From Flavobacteriaceae bacterium UBA3440 (GTDB taxonomy: Bacteria; Bacteroidota; Bacteroidia; Flavobacteriales; Flavobacteriaceae): 10,940 bases of DNA. The DNA lies in the NCBI GenBank assembly GCA_002378585.1, contig DFSJ01000087.1, forward strand, positions 4,268 through 15,207, given 5' to 3'. The position numbers and the translations under genes are program-made. A model generated the notes under the pieces. It saw nothing but the letters and a program-made list of their open reading frames with translations. It had not been told where the DNA came from and made no database searches. This document shows, in pieces, positions 1-6,763 of this stretch (position 1 is its first letter; each line of letters opens with the position of its first letter).

Positions 1-126
1 AAACCGAGTGATACACCTGATAAAATCAATTATGATTTATTGACCAATAGAACTAGATTGGTGTTTCATACAGCTTGGGAAGTAGCTAACCGCGATAAAG
101 CTATTGCAGCAGACAAAGCACAATAA
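1..126 (+). CDS. M28-family metallopeptidase, C-terminal fragment
   Basis: Frame 1 is open from the window edge to a TAA at 124-126 and encodes 41 residues beginning KPSDTPDKINYDLL and continuing NRTRLVFHTAWEVANRD. The PSDTPDKINYDLL stretch followed by an aromatic/Leu-rich helix resembles the extreme C-terminus of zinc-dependent M28 aminopeptidase-like proteins of Bacteroidota, which are usually exported. In those proteins a zinc-binding histidine normally lies just before the K-P-S-D segment, so here it would fall outside the window. The short tail AIAADKAQ after the last helix looks like an ordinary C-terminus. A strong terminator follows 17 bases after the stop, so this is the last gene of its transcript. 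The family call rests on a short stretch, and catalytic residues cannot be checked. Confidence 0.72.
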   Translation, partial: KPSDTPDKINYDLLTNRTRLVFHTAWEVANRDKAIAADKAQ

Positions 127-143
127 CATTCCTTTCACTACAC

Positions 144-178
144 AAAAAAACCCTGTCTGAAAAGACAGGGTTTTTTTT
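144..178. terminator. Bidirectional intrinsic terminator
   Basis: A perfect 8-bp inverted repeat (CCCTGTCT at 151-158, AGACAGGG at 163-170) encloses a 4-base loop. It is followed by eight T on the + strand (171-178) and preceded by seven A (144-150), which form a T tract on the - strand. It therefore fits rho-independent termination in both directions: for the rightward peptidase gene ending at 126 and for the leftward tRNA-His gene ending at 180. Confidence 0.93.
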
Positions 179-179
179 G

Positions 180-254
180 GGTGGAAGACCGGGCTCGAAC
201 CGGCGACCTCTGGAACCACAATCAAGCGCTCTAACCAACTGAGCTACAACCACC
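180..254 (-). tRNA. tRNA-His (anticodon GTG)
   Basis: On the minus strand this folds into a complete cloverleaf: acceptor 5' strand 253-247, D arm GCTC/GAGC (244-241 and 231-228), anticodon GTG at 219-217, and a TTCGAGC T loop at 199-193 closed by five pairs, the outermost a G-U. The histidine identity is supported by an encoded extra G at 254 (G-1) facing C73 at 180. CCA is not encoded: after C73 comes CAAA, so the end must be added enzymatically. Three stem positions do not pair: U5-U68 (249/185), U6-U67 (248/186) and U29-C41 (224/212). The gene has its own promoter upstream and runs directly into the terminator at 144-178. Confidence 0.93.
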
Positions 255-270
255 ATGCTGTTAGCGGGTC

Positions 271-303
271 CAAATATACTTCAAATTAAGGTATACTACC
301 AAA
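271..303 (-). promoter_or_regulatory. Bacteroidota-type promoter for tRNA-His
   Basis: Read on the minus strand, TTTG (303-300) is followed after 21 bases by TATATTTG (278-271). This matches the Bacteroidota primary sigma pattern of a TTTG-like -33 element and TAnnTTTG -7 element with about 17-23 bases between them. The predicted transcription start is a few bases after 271, giving a roughly 10-base leader before the mature tRNA 5' end at 254. It lies just beyond the bshB1 stop codon (319-321), so the tRNA need not depend on readthrough from that operon. Confidence 0.7.
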
Positions 304-318
304 AATTAACTGAAATTT

Positions 319-1038
319 TTATTGGAGATCACTTAAATAGTTGACTGCCAAAAGACGCTCTACAGTGAAGCCCTCTGCGGCATCACTGCCAACCAACCTA
401 CCCAAGTCTTGTGCTCGGTAACGAACAGAGTCAAAAAAATTCTTGCTGCTGATCGGGGTATCCGGACCGGGGTTACTAGGGTCGTAAAACTGGGAAGGAT
501 AGCAGGATATCGCTTCCATTTTTTTGTCTAAAAAACCCGAAATATCTACGACGAAATCAGGCACGCTGTTCTTCCATTGAATATAATGATACACTGCCCG
601 AGGTCTCCAAGGGAGTTGGGCTTCCCCACTCTCAGGGTCCACTGTTTCTATTTTCACCAACCCGCTTAAAAAACAGGCATCACTCACTAAACTACTTCCC
701 TTGGGATGATCTATATGTCGATCATCTTTAGCATTGCACAACACCCAACGAGGCCTAAATTTTCTCAGGTATTGAACTACCTTAAGTTGATTGGCTGGTT
801 CGTTTTGAAAAAAGCCATCGGGTAATGCCAAATTAAACCGATGAGTGACACCCAGGACTTGAGCCGCTGATTCTGCCTCTTTTTTTCTGAGTTCTGCAGA
901 GCCCCTTGAACCTAATTCACCTTGGGTTAAATCCACAATAACGACCGATGATCCGTTATTTATTTCCTTAGCAATCGTTCCACCGCAACCCAATTCTACA
1001 TCATCGGGATGTGCGCCAAATGCCATGATATCAACCAT
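319..1038 (-). CDS. bshB1: Bacillithiol biosynthesis deacetylase BshB1
   Basis: This 239-residue protein of the LmbE/PIG-L zinc deacetylase family should remove the acetyl group from N-acetylglucosaminyl-malate in the cytoplasm, the second step of bacillithiol synthesis. The N-terminal motif GAHPDDVELGCGG holds zinc ligands H10 and D13 and the likely general base D12. The third ligand is probably H111 in RHIDHPKG. Other BshB1-like stretches are DLTQGELGSRG (36-46), SDACFLSGL (119-127), YHYIQWKN and the C-terminal AQDLGRLVGSDAAEGFTVE. Length and sequence fit the BshB1 subfamily better than generic PIG-L proteins. There is no signal peptide. I chose the ATG at 1038 because MVDI aligns with the usual N-terminus; a second ATG at 1026 would remove that strand. 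The start overlaps the upstream PLP-enzyme gene by 8 bases, suggesting translational coupling. The other bsh genes are not in the window. Confidence 0.93.
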   Translation of the reverse strand: MVDIMAFGAHPDDVELGCGGTIAKEINNGSSVVIVDLTQGELGSRGSAELRKKEAESAAQVLGVTHRFNLALPDGFFQNEPANQLKVVQYLRKFRPRWVLCNAKDDRHIDHPKGSSLVSDACFLSGLVKIETVDPESGEAQLPWRPRAVYHYIQWKNSVPDFVVDISGFLDKKMEAISCYPSQFYDPSNPGPDTPISSKNFFDSVRYRAQDLGRLVGSDAAEGFTVERLLAVNYLSDLQ

Positions 1039-2191
1039 GATTTTCTGTTTTGGCTATAGCCTGTTCAATATCTCTTTGCAGGTCAGAAACTTCCTCAATA
1101 CCCACTGAAAAACGGATCAACCCTTCACTAATCCCTTGATTTTTTCGTTCTTCCAAGGTGAGTGAGTGGTGAGAAGTCATGGTTGGGGACAACACGGTAG
1201 ACTCTACACCTGCCAAACTCATAGAAGGTTTGATCAGTTTGAGTTGTTGTTGAAAAAAGCGAGCATCCAAACCCGATCTGAGTTCAAATGACATCATACC
1301 TCCAAAACCCTTCATCTGTTTTTTGGCTATCTCATGACCGGGATGTTCGACCAACCCCGGGTAGTACACACCATTAATGGCGTGGTGCGCTGATAAAAAA
1401 TGGGCCATGGCCAATGCATTTTCATTCTGACGATGTACTCTTAACCCCATGGTTTTGATGCTTCGTTCCAACAACCAAACAGTCATTTCACTGAGGTTAC
1501 CTCCTAAGCTTTTAGCCATAGACCAAATGGGAGCGATAAGCTCATTGGATGTAGCTATAGCCCCTGCACTGATGTCAGAGTGCCCCCCCATGTATTTTGT
1601 CGCTGAATGAATAACCACATCAATACCAAACTCGTCGGGTACTTGGTTTACCGGACTGGCAAATGTGTTGTCAATCATTGAAATGATTCCATGCTTTTTG
1701 GCCAATCGGCCTATCATGTCCAAATCGATAATTTTCAATAGGGGATTCGAAGGAGTTTCTACATAAATTAATTTGGTGTTTGGACGTATTTCTGACTCGA
1801 AATCCTTGATTTCAAGACCTTTTGCCATAGAAAATTCAATGCCAAATCTGCGTAAATCGGCTAGGGCAAGATTCCTAGTGCCCCCATACAAATCATCCTG
1901 AAATACAATATGATCACCACTGCTGACCAAACCCATAATCGCTGTGCTCACGGCGGCCATCCCACTGCCAAAGATTAAGGCAGCCTCTTTATTTTCCAAG
2001 GCGGCAATTTTATGACCCAGCGCTTCTTGGTTCGGTGTATTGAAGTTTCTCGGGTATCGCTTTATGTCCACTTCATCAAAAGCATAAGAAGTTGACAGGT
2101 ACAAGGGAGATACAGCCCCGTGATAAAGTGGGTCTTCCAACTCACCCGTATGTACTAAATGGGTATTTAATCCTTGAATTCTAGGCTCCAT
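1031..2191 (-). CDS. Cystathionine gamma-synthase/lyase-like PLP enzyme
   Basis: This 386-residue fold-type I enzyme of the Cys/Met metabolism family would act in cytoplasmic transsulfuration. The PLP-binding lysine is K199 in SATKYMGGHSD. Other cofactor contacts are GSGMA (75-79), Y102 in DLYGGT, D174 in IDNTF, and Y46/R48 in RYPRN, the pair that reaches the neighbouring subunit's phosphate. R360 in GLIRFSVG is the expected substrate carboxylate binder. E330 in SLAGVES sits where gamma-acting family members keep Glu and cystathionine beta-lyases usually do not. The Cys typical of methionine gamma-lyase is replaced by G104. Synthase or gamma-lyase is therefore the best reading, but substrate choice in this family is hard to predict. 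Its gene follows ccsBA after 28 bases with no clear promoter between, and its stop overlaps the bshB1 start, so it is probably cotranscribed with both and may connect cysteine supply with bacillithiol synthesis. Confidence 0.88.
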   Translation of the reverse strand: MEPRIQGLNTHLVHTGELEDPLYHGAVSPLYLSTSYAFDEVDIKRYPRNFNTPNQEALGHKIAALENKEAALIFGSGMAAVSTAIMGLVSSGDHIVFQDDLYGGTRNLALADLRRFGIEFSMAKGLEIKDFESEIRPNTKLIYVETPSNPLLKIIDLDMIGRLAKKHGIISMIDNTFASPVNQVPDEFGIDVVIHSATKYMGGHSDISAGAIATSNELIAPIWSMAKSLGGNLSEMTVWLLERSIKTMGLRVHRQNENALAMAHFLSAHHAINGVYYPGLVEHPGHEIAKKQMKGFGGMMSFELRSGLDARFFQQQLKLIKPSMSLAGVESTVLSPTMTSHHSLTLEERKNQGISEGLIRFSVGIEEVSDLQRDIEQAIAKTENHG

Positions 2192-2219
2192 AATTAATTC
2201 ATTTACATAAATGTAGGGA

Positions 2220-5200
2220 CTATTTCTTTTTAAACACCACCTGGTACCTCCATCTGCTGATCAAAGCAAGCATAAATACCCCAAATAGCGTATACCATAT
2301 AAACGTTGGTGTGATTACTTGTTCTCCACTGGCGTAACTATGCAAGCCTACCAAATAAAAATTCACCCCAAAATAAGTCATCATTATACTGGCATAAGCC
2401 AGAACGGTCATCAAATTAAAGGTCCAAGCGCCCCTTAAACCTGGAATTAATCTGCCGTGTATCACAAAAGCATAGACCATAATGGAAATCAACGCCCAAG
2501 TTTCTTTAGGATCCCAGCCCCAATACCTACCCCAGCTCTCATTGGCCCACATACCTCCCAAGAAATTACCTATGGTCAACATCACCAAACCAACAGTGAT
2601 TGATAATTCATTGATGACAGTTAACTCTTTGATATGAGATTCCATTTTTGTTTTAGTCGCTTGGGTGGTAATCACCATCAAAAGCAAAGAGACGATACCT
2701 AAGATCATACCCACGGTTAGTGGACCGTAGCTACCGACGATGATGGCTACGTGAATCATCAACCAATAACTATCTAGAACAGGAACTAAGTTAGCTATGG
2801 AAGGATCTACCCAGCTTTGATGAGCAATCCAGAGCAACATCGAAGTAACAAAGGTAGCTGATGCCAACGTAAGTCTATTTTTCCTTCCAAAAACTAAACC
2901 GAAACCTAAGGTTGCCCACCCAACATACAGAATACTCTCGTAAGCATCACTCCAAGGGGCGTGTCCCGATAAGTACCATCGGAATACTAAGCCAAAAGTG
3001 TGGGCCACAAAGGTCAATGCAATAGCCCATACAAAAACAGAGGCCGTTGTCCTCACCCATTTAGCATCTCTAAAGATTTGAAAAATCAATACCAAAAACA
3101 AAAATGCGCCAAACATGAGTTGATAGTGATACAATCTATTAAATAGATCCAACTCATTGTACAGAATTTCCGCCTCAATTTTTTGTTTTGAAGGCAGTAC
3201 ATCGCTGCCTAATAATTCTTGATTTTGAGCGATCGCCTCAAGAATTTTATCACTCTCGGAATAATCGCCAGTTTCTACAGATTTTTGAAGACTCATCAAG
3301 TAATACCTCAATCCATTGGTCACAAAATTGCTGTAAAGCGAATCCGCTATCTCAAATCCTCCAGAACGGTATTCAAGAGCGGAGATCCACTTGTTGTTTT
3401 CATCATCAGGGACAGGAAATATTTTTAAAATTTCTCCGCTCAGTGCGCGATTTAACAAACCGAGTTTTAAATCAATGTTTTTAAAATCTTTTTGAAACTG
3501 GTTAGGTGAATTCGTGCCATAGGCATCCTGCAGATAGGGCGCCAATAAATACCTGCCTTGATCATCAAAGAAATCAGTCGCCTTAAATAGTTTTTGACCC
3601 GAAGGCGCCCCAATAATACGGCGAATACTGTCGTTATTGGCTTGTTTGTCAATAGTCAAAAAAGGCATTTGATACCAGGCAGCAGGATTGAGTTGCATCG
3701 ATAAAAATACCTGATCGGCATTCAAACCTTCATACTGATCTTTAAAACTCAATTTTCTGAGCAATTCAGAAGTAAAGGTGTGCAAGGGCTTCATGCGCCC
3801 GTTGTCGTCTTGTATGACTAAAGCACTGAATTTTCTAGCGTGTTCCGGGGCAACGACCGATTTAGTGATCAAACTACTTATATCGGTAGGTGTCACCGCC
3901 CCGTGTGCTACATCGTGATCGGTTTGGCCCCAAGAAGTTCCTAGGGTCAACAAAGCGGCTATAGTCAATAAAGACTTTTTACTGGAAAACTTATCCAAAG
4001 ATTTGCTCAACTGTTTGAATCGGGTGTCTCCAAAGAAAAATATCCCCATTAATCCAAGGTAGAGCAAAATATACCCCAAATAGGTGATCCAAGTTCCCCA
4101 CTGGTCATAATTCACCGATAATACAGTTCCTTGCTCATCCGGATGAAAACTCGATTGAAAGAAACGATACCCTTGGTGGTCCAACACGTGATTCATATAG
4201 ATATCATAATCAAAAGGTCGATCATCAACCACAGTAATTTTACTCATAAACGAGGAGTACCCTTTCTCTGTTCCCGGATACTTTTGGGCGATAAAATCAT
4301 TTAACGTGATGGAAAAAGGTAACGTGTACACTTTAGAACCATAGCCTACGGTGATATCGTGATTACCTATAGAGACTGGTTGTGAGAAGCTTGAAGCCCC
4401 TTTTGAACCCAATACAGTAATTTCCTCAGAGGCATCCCCTACCCATACACGGACGGTAAATGCGTCTTGTAGCTGATCTTTGGGCAGATTTTCGTCCGCC
4501 TTAACAATTCCCATCACACCTGGAACAGGTGGTTCAGGTATGACAAATTGAACACCTCCCAATTGATATAAAGAACGCAATTGCAACTGGGCTGTTTCAC
4601 CTACGGATACCGCATCTGAAAATTGATCCGCCATACGCATAAACGTACCTTCAAAAGGACTTTGAATGGTTAATCCTTCAGGAGTAGAAGTCAAATTAAT
4701 GGCCCCCTCCGTGGGTTTATCGTAGGCAAATAGGAGGTTGTGAATGGATGAAATTTCTCCTTGAGCCAGATAATGATCATGTCTACTTCCCTCAGAAGAT
4801 TCAACAATCTGCAGATAACTAGTTCCCGATGAATCAGGCACCAATCCCAACTGCATTCCTTGTTCGAAACGCACAAAATCCACGCGTATAGGTGTGTTTT
4901 CAAAGTCCATGGTCCACGGAAGACTAGACTTTATACCTTGTTCGGTAACGATTAAATCATCCTCCAGGGTTCTGCGCAGTTTTTGATCCCCCACAGGACC
5001 ATCAACATAAAGGGTTAAAAAGGCGTTGGATGAATACACGGAATTTTCGGTAGCCCCTTCTCGAATAGGCATCATACCTTCATAGCTGATGTATCGAGTG
5101 ATAAACGCACCGATAATAATCAAAATCCAAGAGACATGTAAGGTAAGTACGGCCCATTTTTCTTTTCTGAGCAAACGATATCTCGCGATGTTTCCAGAAA

Positions 5201-5381
5201 AATTAAGGACAAAAAACACCATAATCGCTTCAAACCAGGTAGCGTTATACACCCAAATACGGGCTGTATCTGTACTGTACCAGCTCTCAATAAAAGTTCC
5301 TACACCCATGGCAACGGCAAATACCACAAATAATACAGCCATCAGGCGGGTTGAAAAAAGCAATTTTGCAATAGACTTCAT
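2220..5381 (-). CDS. ccsBA: Cytochrome c biogenesis fusion protein (ResB-CcsA)
   Basis: This membrane protein of about 1,053 residues belongs to the System II cytochrome c assembly pathway, which moves haem across the membrane and attaches it to apocytochromes. The ResB/CcsB half has membrane segments near 12-30, 48-65 and 77-95 (with H82, a candidate haem ligand). A large periplasmic domain then ends in YMNHVLDHQGYRFFQSSF, followed by a segment near 433-449. A hydrophobic stretch at about 468-486 resembles a signal peptide, followed by a soluble region to about 755. The CcsA half is multispanning and carries the WWD-type motif WGRYWGWDPKETW (about 950-962) plus candidate haem-ligand histidines near 794, 877 and 1014. 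The frame stays open to an ATG at 5438, but I chose the ATG at 5381: MKSIAKLLFSTRLM is a normal ResB start, and the longer form would begin upstream of the promoter at 5403-5410. Such fusions are usual in Bacteroidota. Confidence 0.92.
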   Translation of the reverse strand: MKSIAKLLFSTRLMAVLFVVFAVAMGVGTFIESWYSTDTARIWVYNATWFEAIMVFFVLNFSGNIARYRLLRKEKWAVLTLHVSWILIIIGAFITRYISYEGMMPIREGATENSVYSSNAFLTLYVDGPVGDQKLRRTLEDDLIVTEQGIKSSLPWTMDFENTPIRVDFVRFEQGMQLGLVPDSSGTSYLQIVESSEGSRHDHYLAQGEISSIHNLLFAYDKPTEGAINLTSTPEGLTIQSPFEGTFMRMADQFSDAVSVGETAQLQLRSLYQLGGVQFVIPEPPVPGVMGIVKADENLPKDQLQDAFTVRVWVGDASEEITVLGSKGASSFSQPVSIGNHDITVGYGSKVYTLPFSITLNDFIAQKYPGTEKGYSSFMSKITVVDDRPFDYDIYMNHVLDHQGYRFFQSSFHPDEQGTVLSVNYDQWGTWITYLGYILLYLGLMGIFFFGDTRFKQLSKSLDKFSSKKSLLTIAALLTLGTSWGQTDHDVAHGAVTPTDISSLITKSVVAPEHARKFSALVIQDDNGRMKPLHTFTSELLRKLSFKDQYEGLNADQVFLSMQLNPAAWYQMPFLTIDKQANNDSIRRIIGAPSGQKLFKATDFFDDQGRYLLAPYLQDAYGTNSPNQFQKDFKNIDLKLGLLNRALSGEILKIFPVPDDENNKWISALEYRSGGFEIADSLYSNFVTNGLRYYLMSLQKSVETGDYSESDKILEAIAQNQELLGSDVLPSKQKIEAEILYNELDLFNRLYHYQLMFGAFLFLVLIFQIFRDAKWVRTTASVFVWAIALTFVAHTFGLVFRWYLSGHAPWSDAYESILYVGWATLGFGLVFGRKNRLTLASATFVTSMLLWIAHQSWVDPSIANLVPVLDSYWLMIHVAIIVGSYGPLTVGMILGIVSLLLMVITTQATKTKMESHIKELTVINELSITVGLVMLTIGNFLGGMWANESWGRYWGWDPKETWALISIMVYAFVIHGRLIPGLRGAWTFNLMTVLAYASIMMTYFGVNFYLVGLHSYASGEQVITPTFIWYTLFGVFMLALISRWRYQVVFKKK

Positions 5382-5402
5382 AGTACACAGGGATAATGGA
5401 CA

Positions 5403-5439
5403 CAAAAATACACCCTTATGATCAGAAAAAACGGACAAA
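5403..5439 (-). promoter_or_regulatory. Probable promoter of the leftward ccsBA operon
   Basis: The minus strand reads TATTTTTG at 5410-5403, a full match to the TAnnTTTG -7 element. A TTTG at 5439-5436 could be the -33 element, but the 25-base spacing is slightly long. The implied transcription start near 5397 leaves a leader of about 16 bases before the ATG at 5381 and argues against the in-frame ATG at 5438. Confidence 0.5.
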
Positions 5440-5478
5440 TTGAGGATAAAATTGCGATGGTAACGCTGGGCAAATGCT

Positions 5479-5486
5479 TATTTTTG
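5479..5486 (+). promoter_or_regulatory. -7 promoter box of the rightward operon
   Basis: TATTTTTG matches the TAnnTTTG -7 consensus and is the same octamer as the leftward box in this spacer. It ends only 4 bases before the ATG at 5491, so the transcript would begin at or within a few bases of the start codon. The only -33 candidate is a TTG at 5452-5454, 24 bases upstream, which is weak. A 10-bp perfect palindrome, GATCATGATC (5487-5496), directly follows and covers the start codon; it may be chance. Confidence 0.45.
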
Positions 5487-5490
5487 GATC

Positions 5491-6252
5491 ATGATCACCA
5501 CCAACATTATCGGTACTGGGCGTGTAGCTCAAACTTTATTTAGTTTGATCGCACAAAATAAGTCAGTCTCTGTTCTAGGGGTTTTAGGACGAACTTCGGC
5601 CCAGCTTGGCGATTGGACTCAAGGTAAGGGTACAACTCAGCCACACCAATTGCCTGAGGCCATGATACATATTATTGCCGTGAGTGATGGGTCCATAAAC
5701 TTGGTGGCTGGACATTTAACTCACCTCAATGGTTTAATTGTTCACACCTCTGGAGCTACTCCGATGGATAAATTACTCCCCAACCAACGGATTGGGGTGC
5801 TTTATCCACTCCAGACGTTTTCGCTTCAATCACCTCCAGCAGCCGAGGAAATTCCTTGGATTATTGAGTCAAAAAACCCGGATGATTTATCCTTGTTGGC
5901 GTCATTTGCCCAATCTCTTGGGTCCCGTGCTCACCAACTCAACGACCAAAAAAGGAGACAACTGCACTTGACAGCAGTGATGATCAATAATTTTACACAT
6001 CATTTATGGAGTATGGGACGCGATTGGTTGGAAAGTCAGTCAGGTGATTTTGATTTGTTAGGCCCACTGGCCAAAAAAACAGCAGAAATCGCCCTTACAG
6101 ATCCGGAGGGAACACATCAAACAGGACCTGCCAGAAGAAATGATCAAGGCACTATTGAAGCGCATCTAGCCCTGTTGGGCACTCACCCACTAGCCCACTT
6201 GTATAAAAATTTGACCGAATCAATTGTACGTAGACATGAAAAAGAGTTATAA
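5491..6252 (+). CDS. Rossmann-fold and DUF2520 domain protein
   Basis: This 253-residue cytoplasmic protein resembles the ProC/6-phosphogluconate dehydrogenase-like reductases. The N-terminal half is a dinucleotide-binding Rossmann domain with IGTGRVAQ (7-14), a strand ending in HIIAVSD (60-66), and LIVHTSGA (82-89). The link YPLQTFS (105-111) leads into the helical DUF2520 domain, with LTAVMINNFTHHLW (160-173) and GPARRND further on. This layout is typical of the family, whose reaction is not established to my knowledge; NAD(P) binding is inferred from the glycine motif. The ATG at 5491 is the natural start because the first strand begins at once. It opens the rightward block and overlaps the next gene by 17 bases. 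The nearest promoter box ends 4 bases upstream, so translation may be leaderless. A pyrroline-5-carboxylate reductase role is possible but not supported specifically. Confidence 0.87.
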   Translation: MITTNIIGTGRVAQTLFSLIAQNKSVSVLGVLGRTSAQLGDWTQGKGTTQPHQLPEAMIHIIAVSDGSINLVAGHLTHLNGLIVHTSGATPMDKLLPNQRIGVLYPLQTFSLQSPPAAEEIPWIIESKNPDDLSLLASFAQSLGSRAHQLNDQKRRQLHLTAVMINNFTHHLWSMGRDWLESQSGDFDLLGPLAKKTAEIALTDPEGTHQTGPARRNDQGTIEAHLALLGTHPLAHLYKNLTESIVRRHEKEL

Positions 6253-6763
6253 AGAGTTTTTGCACCAAATCAACACCTTTGTATTTGACATTGATGGGGT
6301 ATTTACCGATGGAACTGTTTTGGTTACCCAAGAAGGTCACTTACTGCGCTCAGTAAGTGTTCGAGATGGTTTGGCGGTTAAATTAGCTTTGGAAGCTGGA
6401 TATCATGTCTGCTTGATTTCTGGGGGAACTAACCCAGGTATTGTTACTAGATTTGAAGCGCTCGGAGTCACCGATATTTATATGGGGGCCACCCATAAAA
6501 TTGAGCCATACCAGACTTATACCCAAAAAATTGGCGTAGAAAATCATCAGGTGTTGTATATGGGGGATGATTTGCCTGATCTACCCGTGATGGATTTAGT
6601 GGGGCTAGCTACGTGCCCCCAGAACGCCATTCCTGAGGTTAAACTGAGTGCGGATTACGTATCTCCCTTTTTGGGAGGTCAGGGTTGTGTGCGCGATGTC
6701 ATCGAACAAGTCATGAAAGTCAACGGGCATTGGCCTGTAGTAGCTAAAGCCAACAACGACTGA
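6236..6763 (+). CDS. KdsC-like HAD-family phosphatase
   Basis: This 175-residue protein resembles 3-deoxy-D-manno-octulosonate 8-phosphate phosphatase, the small capless HAD enzyme that releases Kdo for lipopolysaccharide synthesis. The nucleophile and acid/base aspartates are D18 and D20 in FDIDGVFTDG. Motif II is S62 in ISGG, the motif III lysine is probably K88 in THKIEPY, and the magnesium-binding pair is D111/D112 in MGDDLPD. V-R-D-G (42-45) and the glycine-rich tail GGQGCVRDV (147-155) also fit KdsC; that tail reaches a neighbouring subunit in known tetramers. I chose the ATG at 6236; a TTG at 6224 would add four residues with no family support. It overlaps the DUF2520 stop by 17 bases, and its TGA shares one base with the Maf start (TGATG), so coupled translation is likely. 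No other Kdo genes are present, so the substrate remains an inference. Confidence 0.86.
   Translation: MKKSYKEFLHQINTFVFDIDGVFTDGTVLVTQEGHLLRSVSVRDGLAVKLALEAGYHVCLISGGTNPGIVTRFEALGVTDIYMGATHKIEPYQTYTQKIGVENHQVLYMGDDLPDLPVMDLVGLATCPQNAIPEVKLSADYVSPFLGGQGCVRDVIEQVMKVNGHWPVVAKANND

Noticed and set aside
37..225. Minus-strand ORF of 62 codons across the peptidase tail, terminator and tRNA
   Set aside because: It runs through a terminator and a tRNA, resembles no protein family I know, and has no promoter in a sensible place.
301..320. AAAAATT/AATTTTT inverted repeat at the bshB1 3' end as a terminator
   Set aside because: It contains only A-T pairs, has no T tract, overlaps the bshB1 stop codon and overlaps the -33 box of the tRNA promoter, so it is too weak to call.
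2200..2213. Inverted repeat CATTTA/TAAATG and TACATTTA as a promoter or operator before the PLP gene
   Set aside because: The arms are only 6 bp and A-T rich, and the -7-like octamer lacks the final G; cotranscription with ccsBA explains the layout better.
3188..3484. Plus-strand ORFs (also 3219-3428) inside ccsBA
   Set aside because: They lie antisense to a clearly coding region and their translations show no domain or composition of a real protein.
5089..5421. Plus-strand ORF of 110 codons opposite the ccsBA start
   Set aside because: It is antisense to the conserved ResB N-terminus; its reading comes from the hydrophobic codons on the other strand, and it shows no family motif.
5382..5438. 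N-terminal extension of CcsBA from the ATG at 5438
   Set aside because: The 19 extra residues do not look like a ResB start, and the likely -7 promoter box (5403-5410) would lie within the coding sequence.
6224..6235. TTG start for the KdsC-like gene
   Set aside because: An ATG four codons later gives the normal family N-terminus, and the TTG adds only residues without family support.
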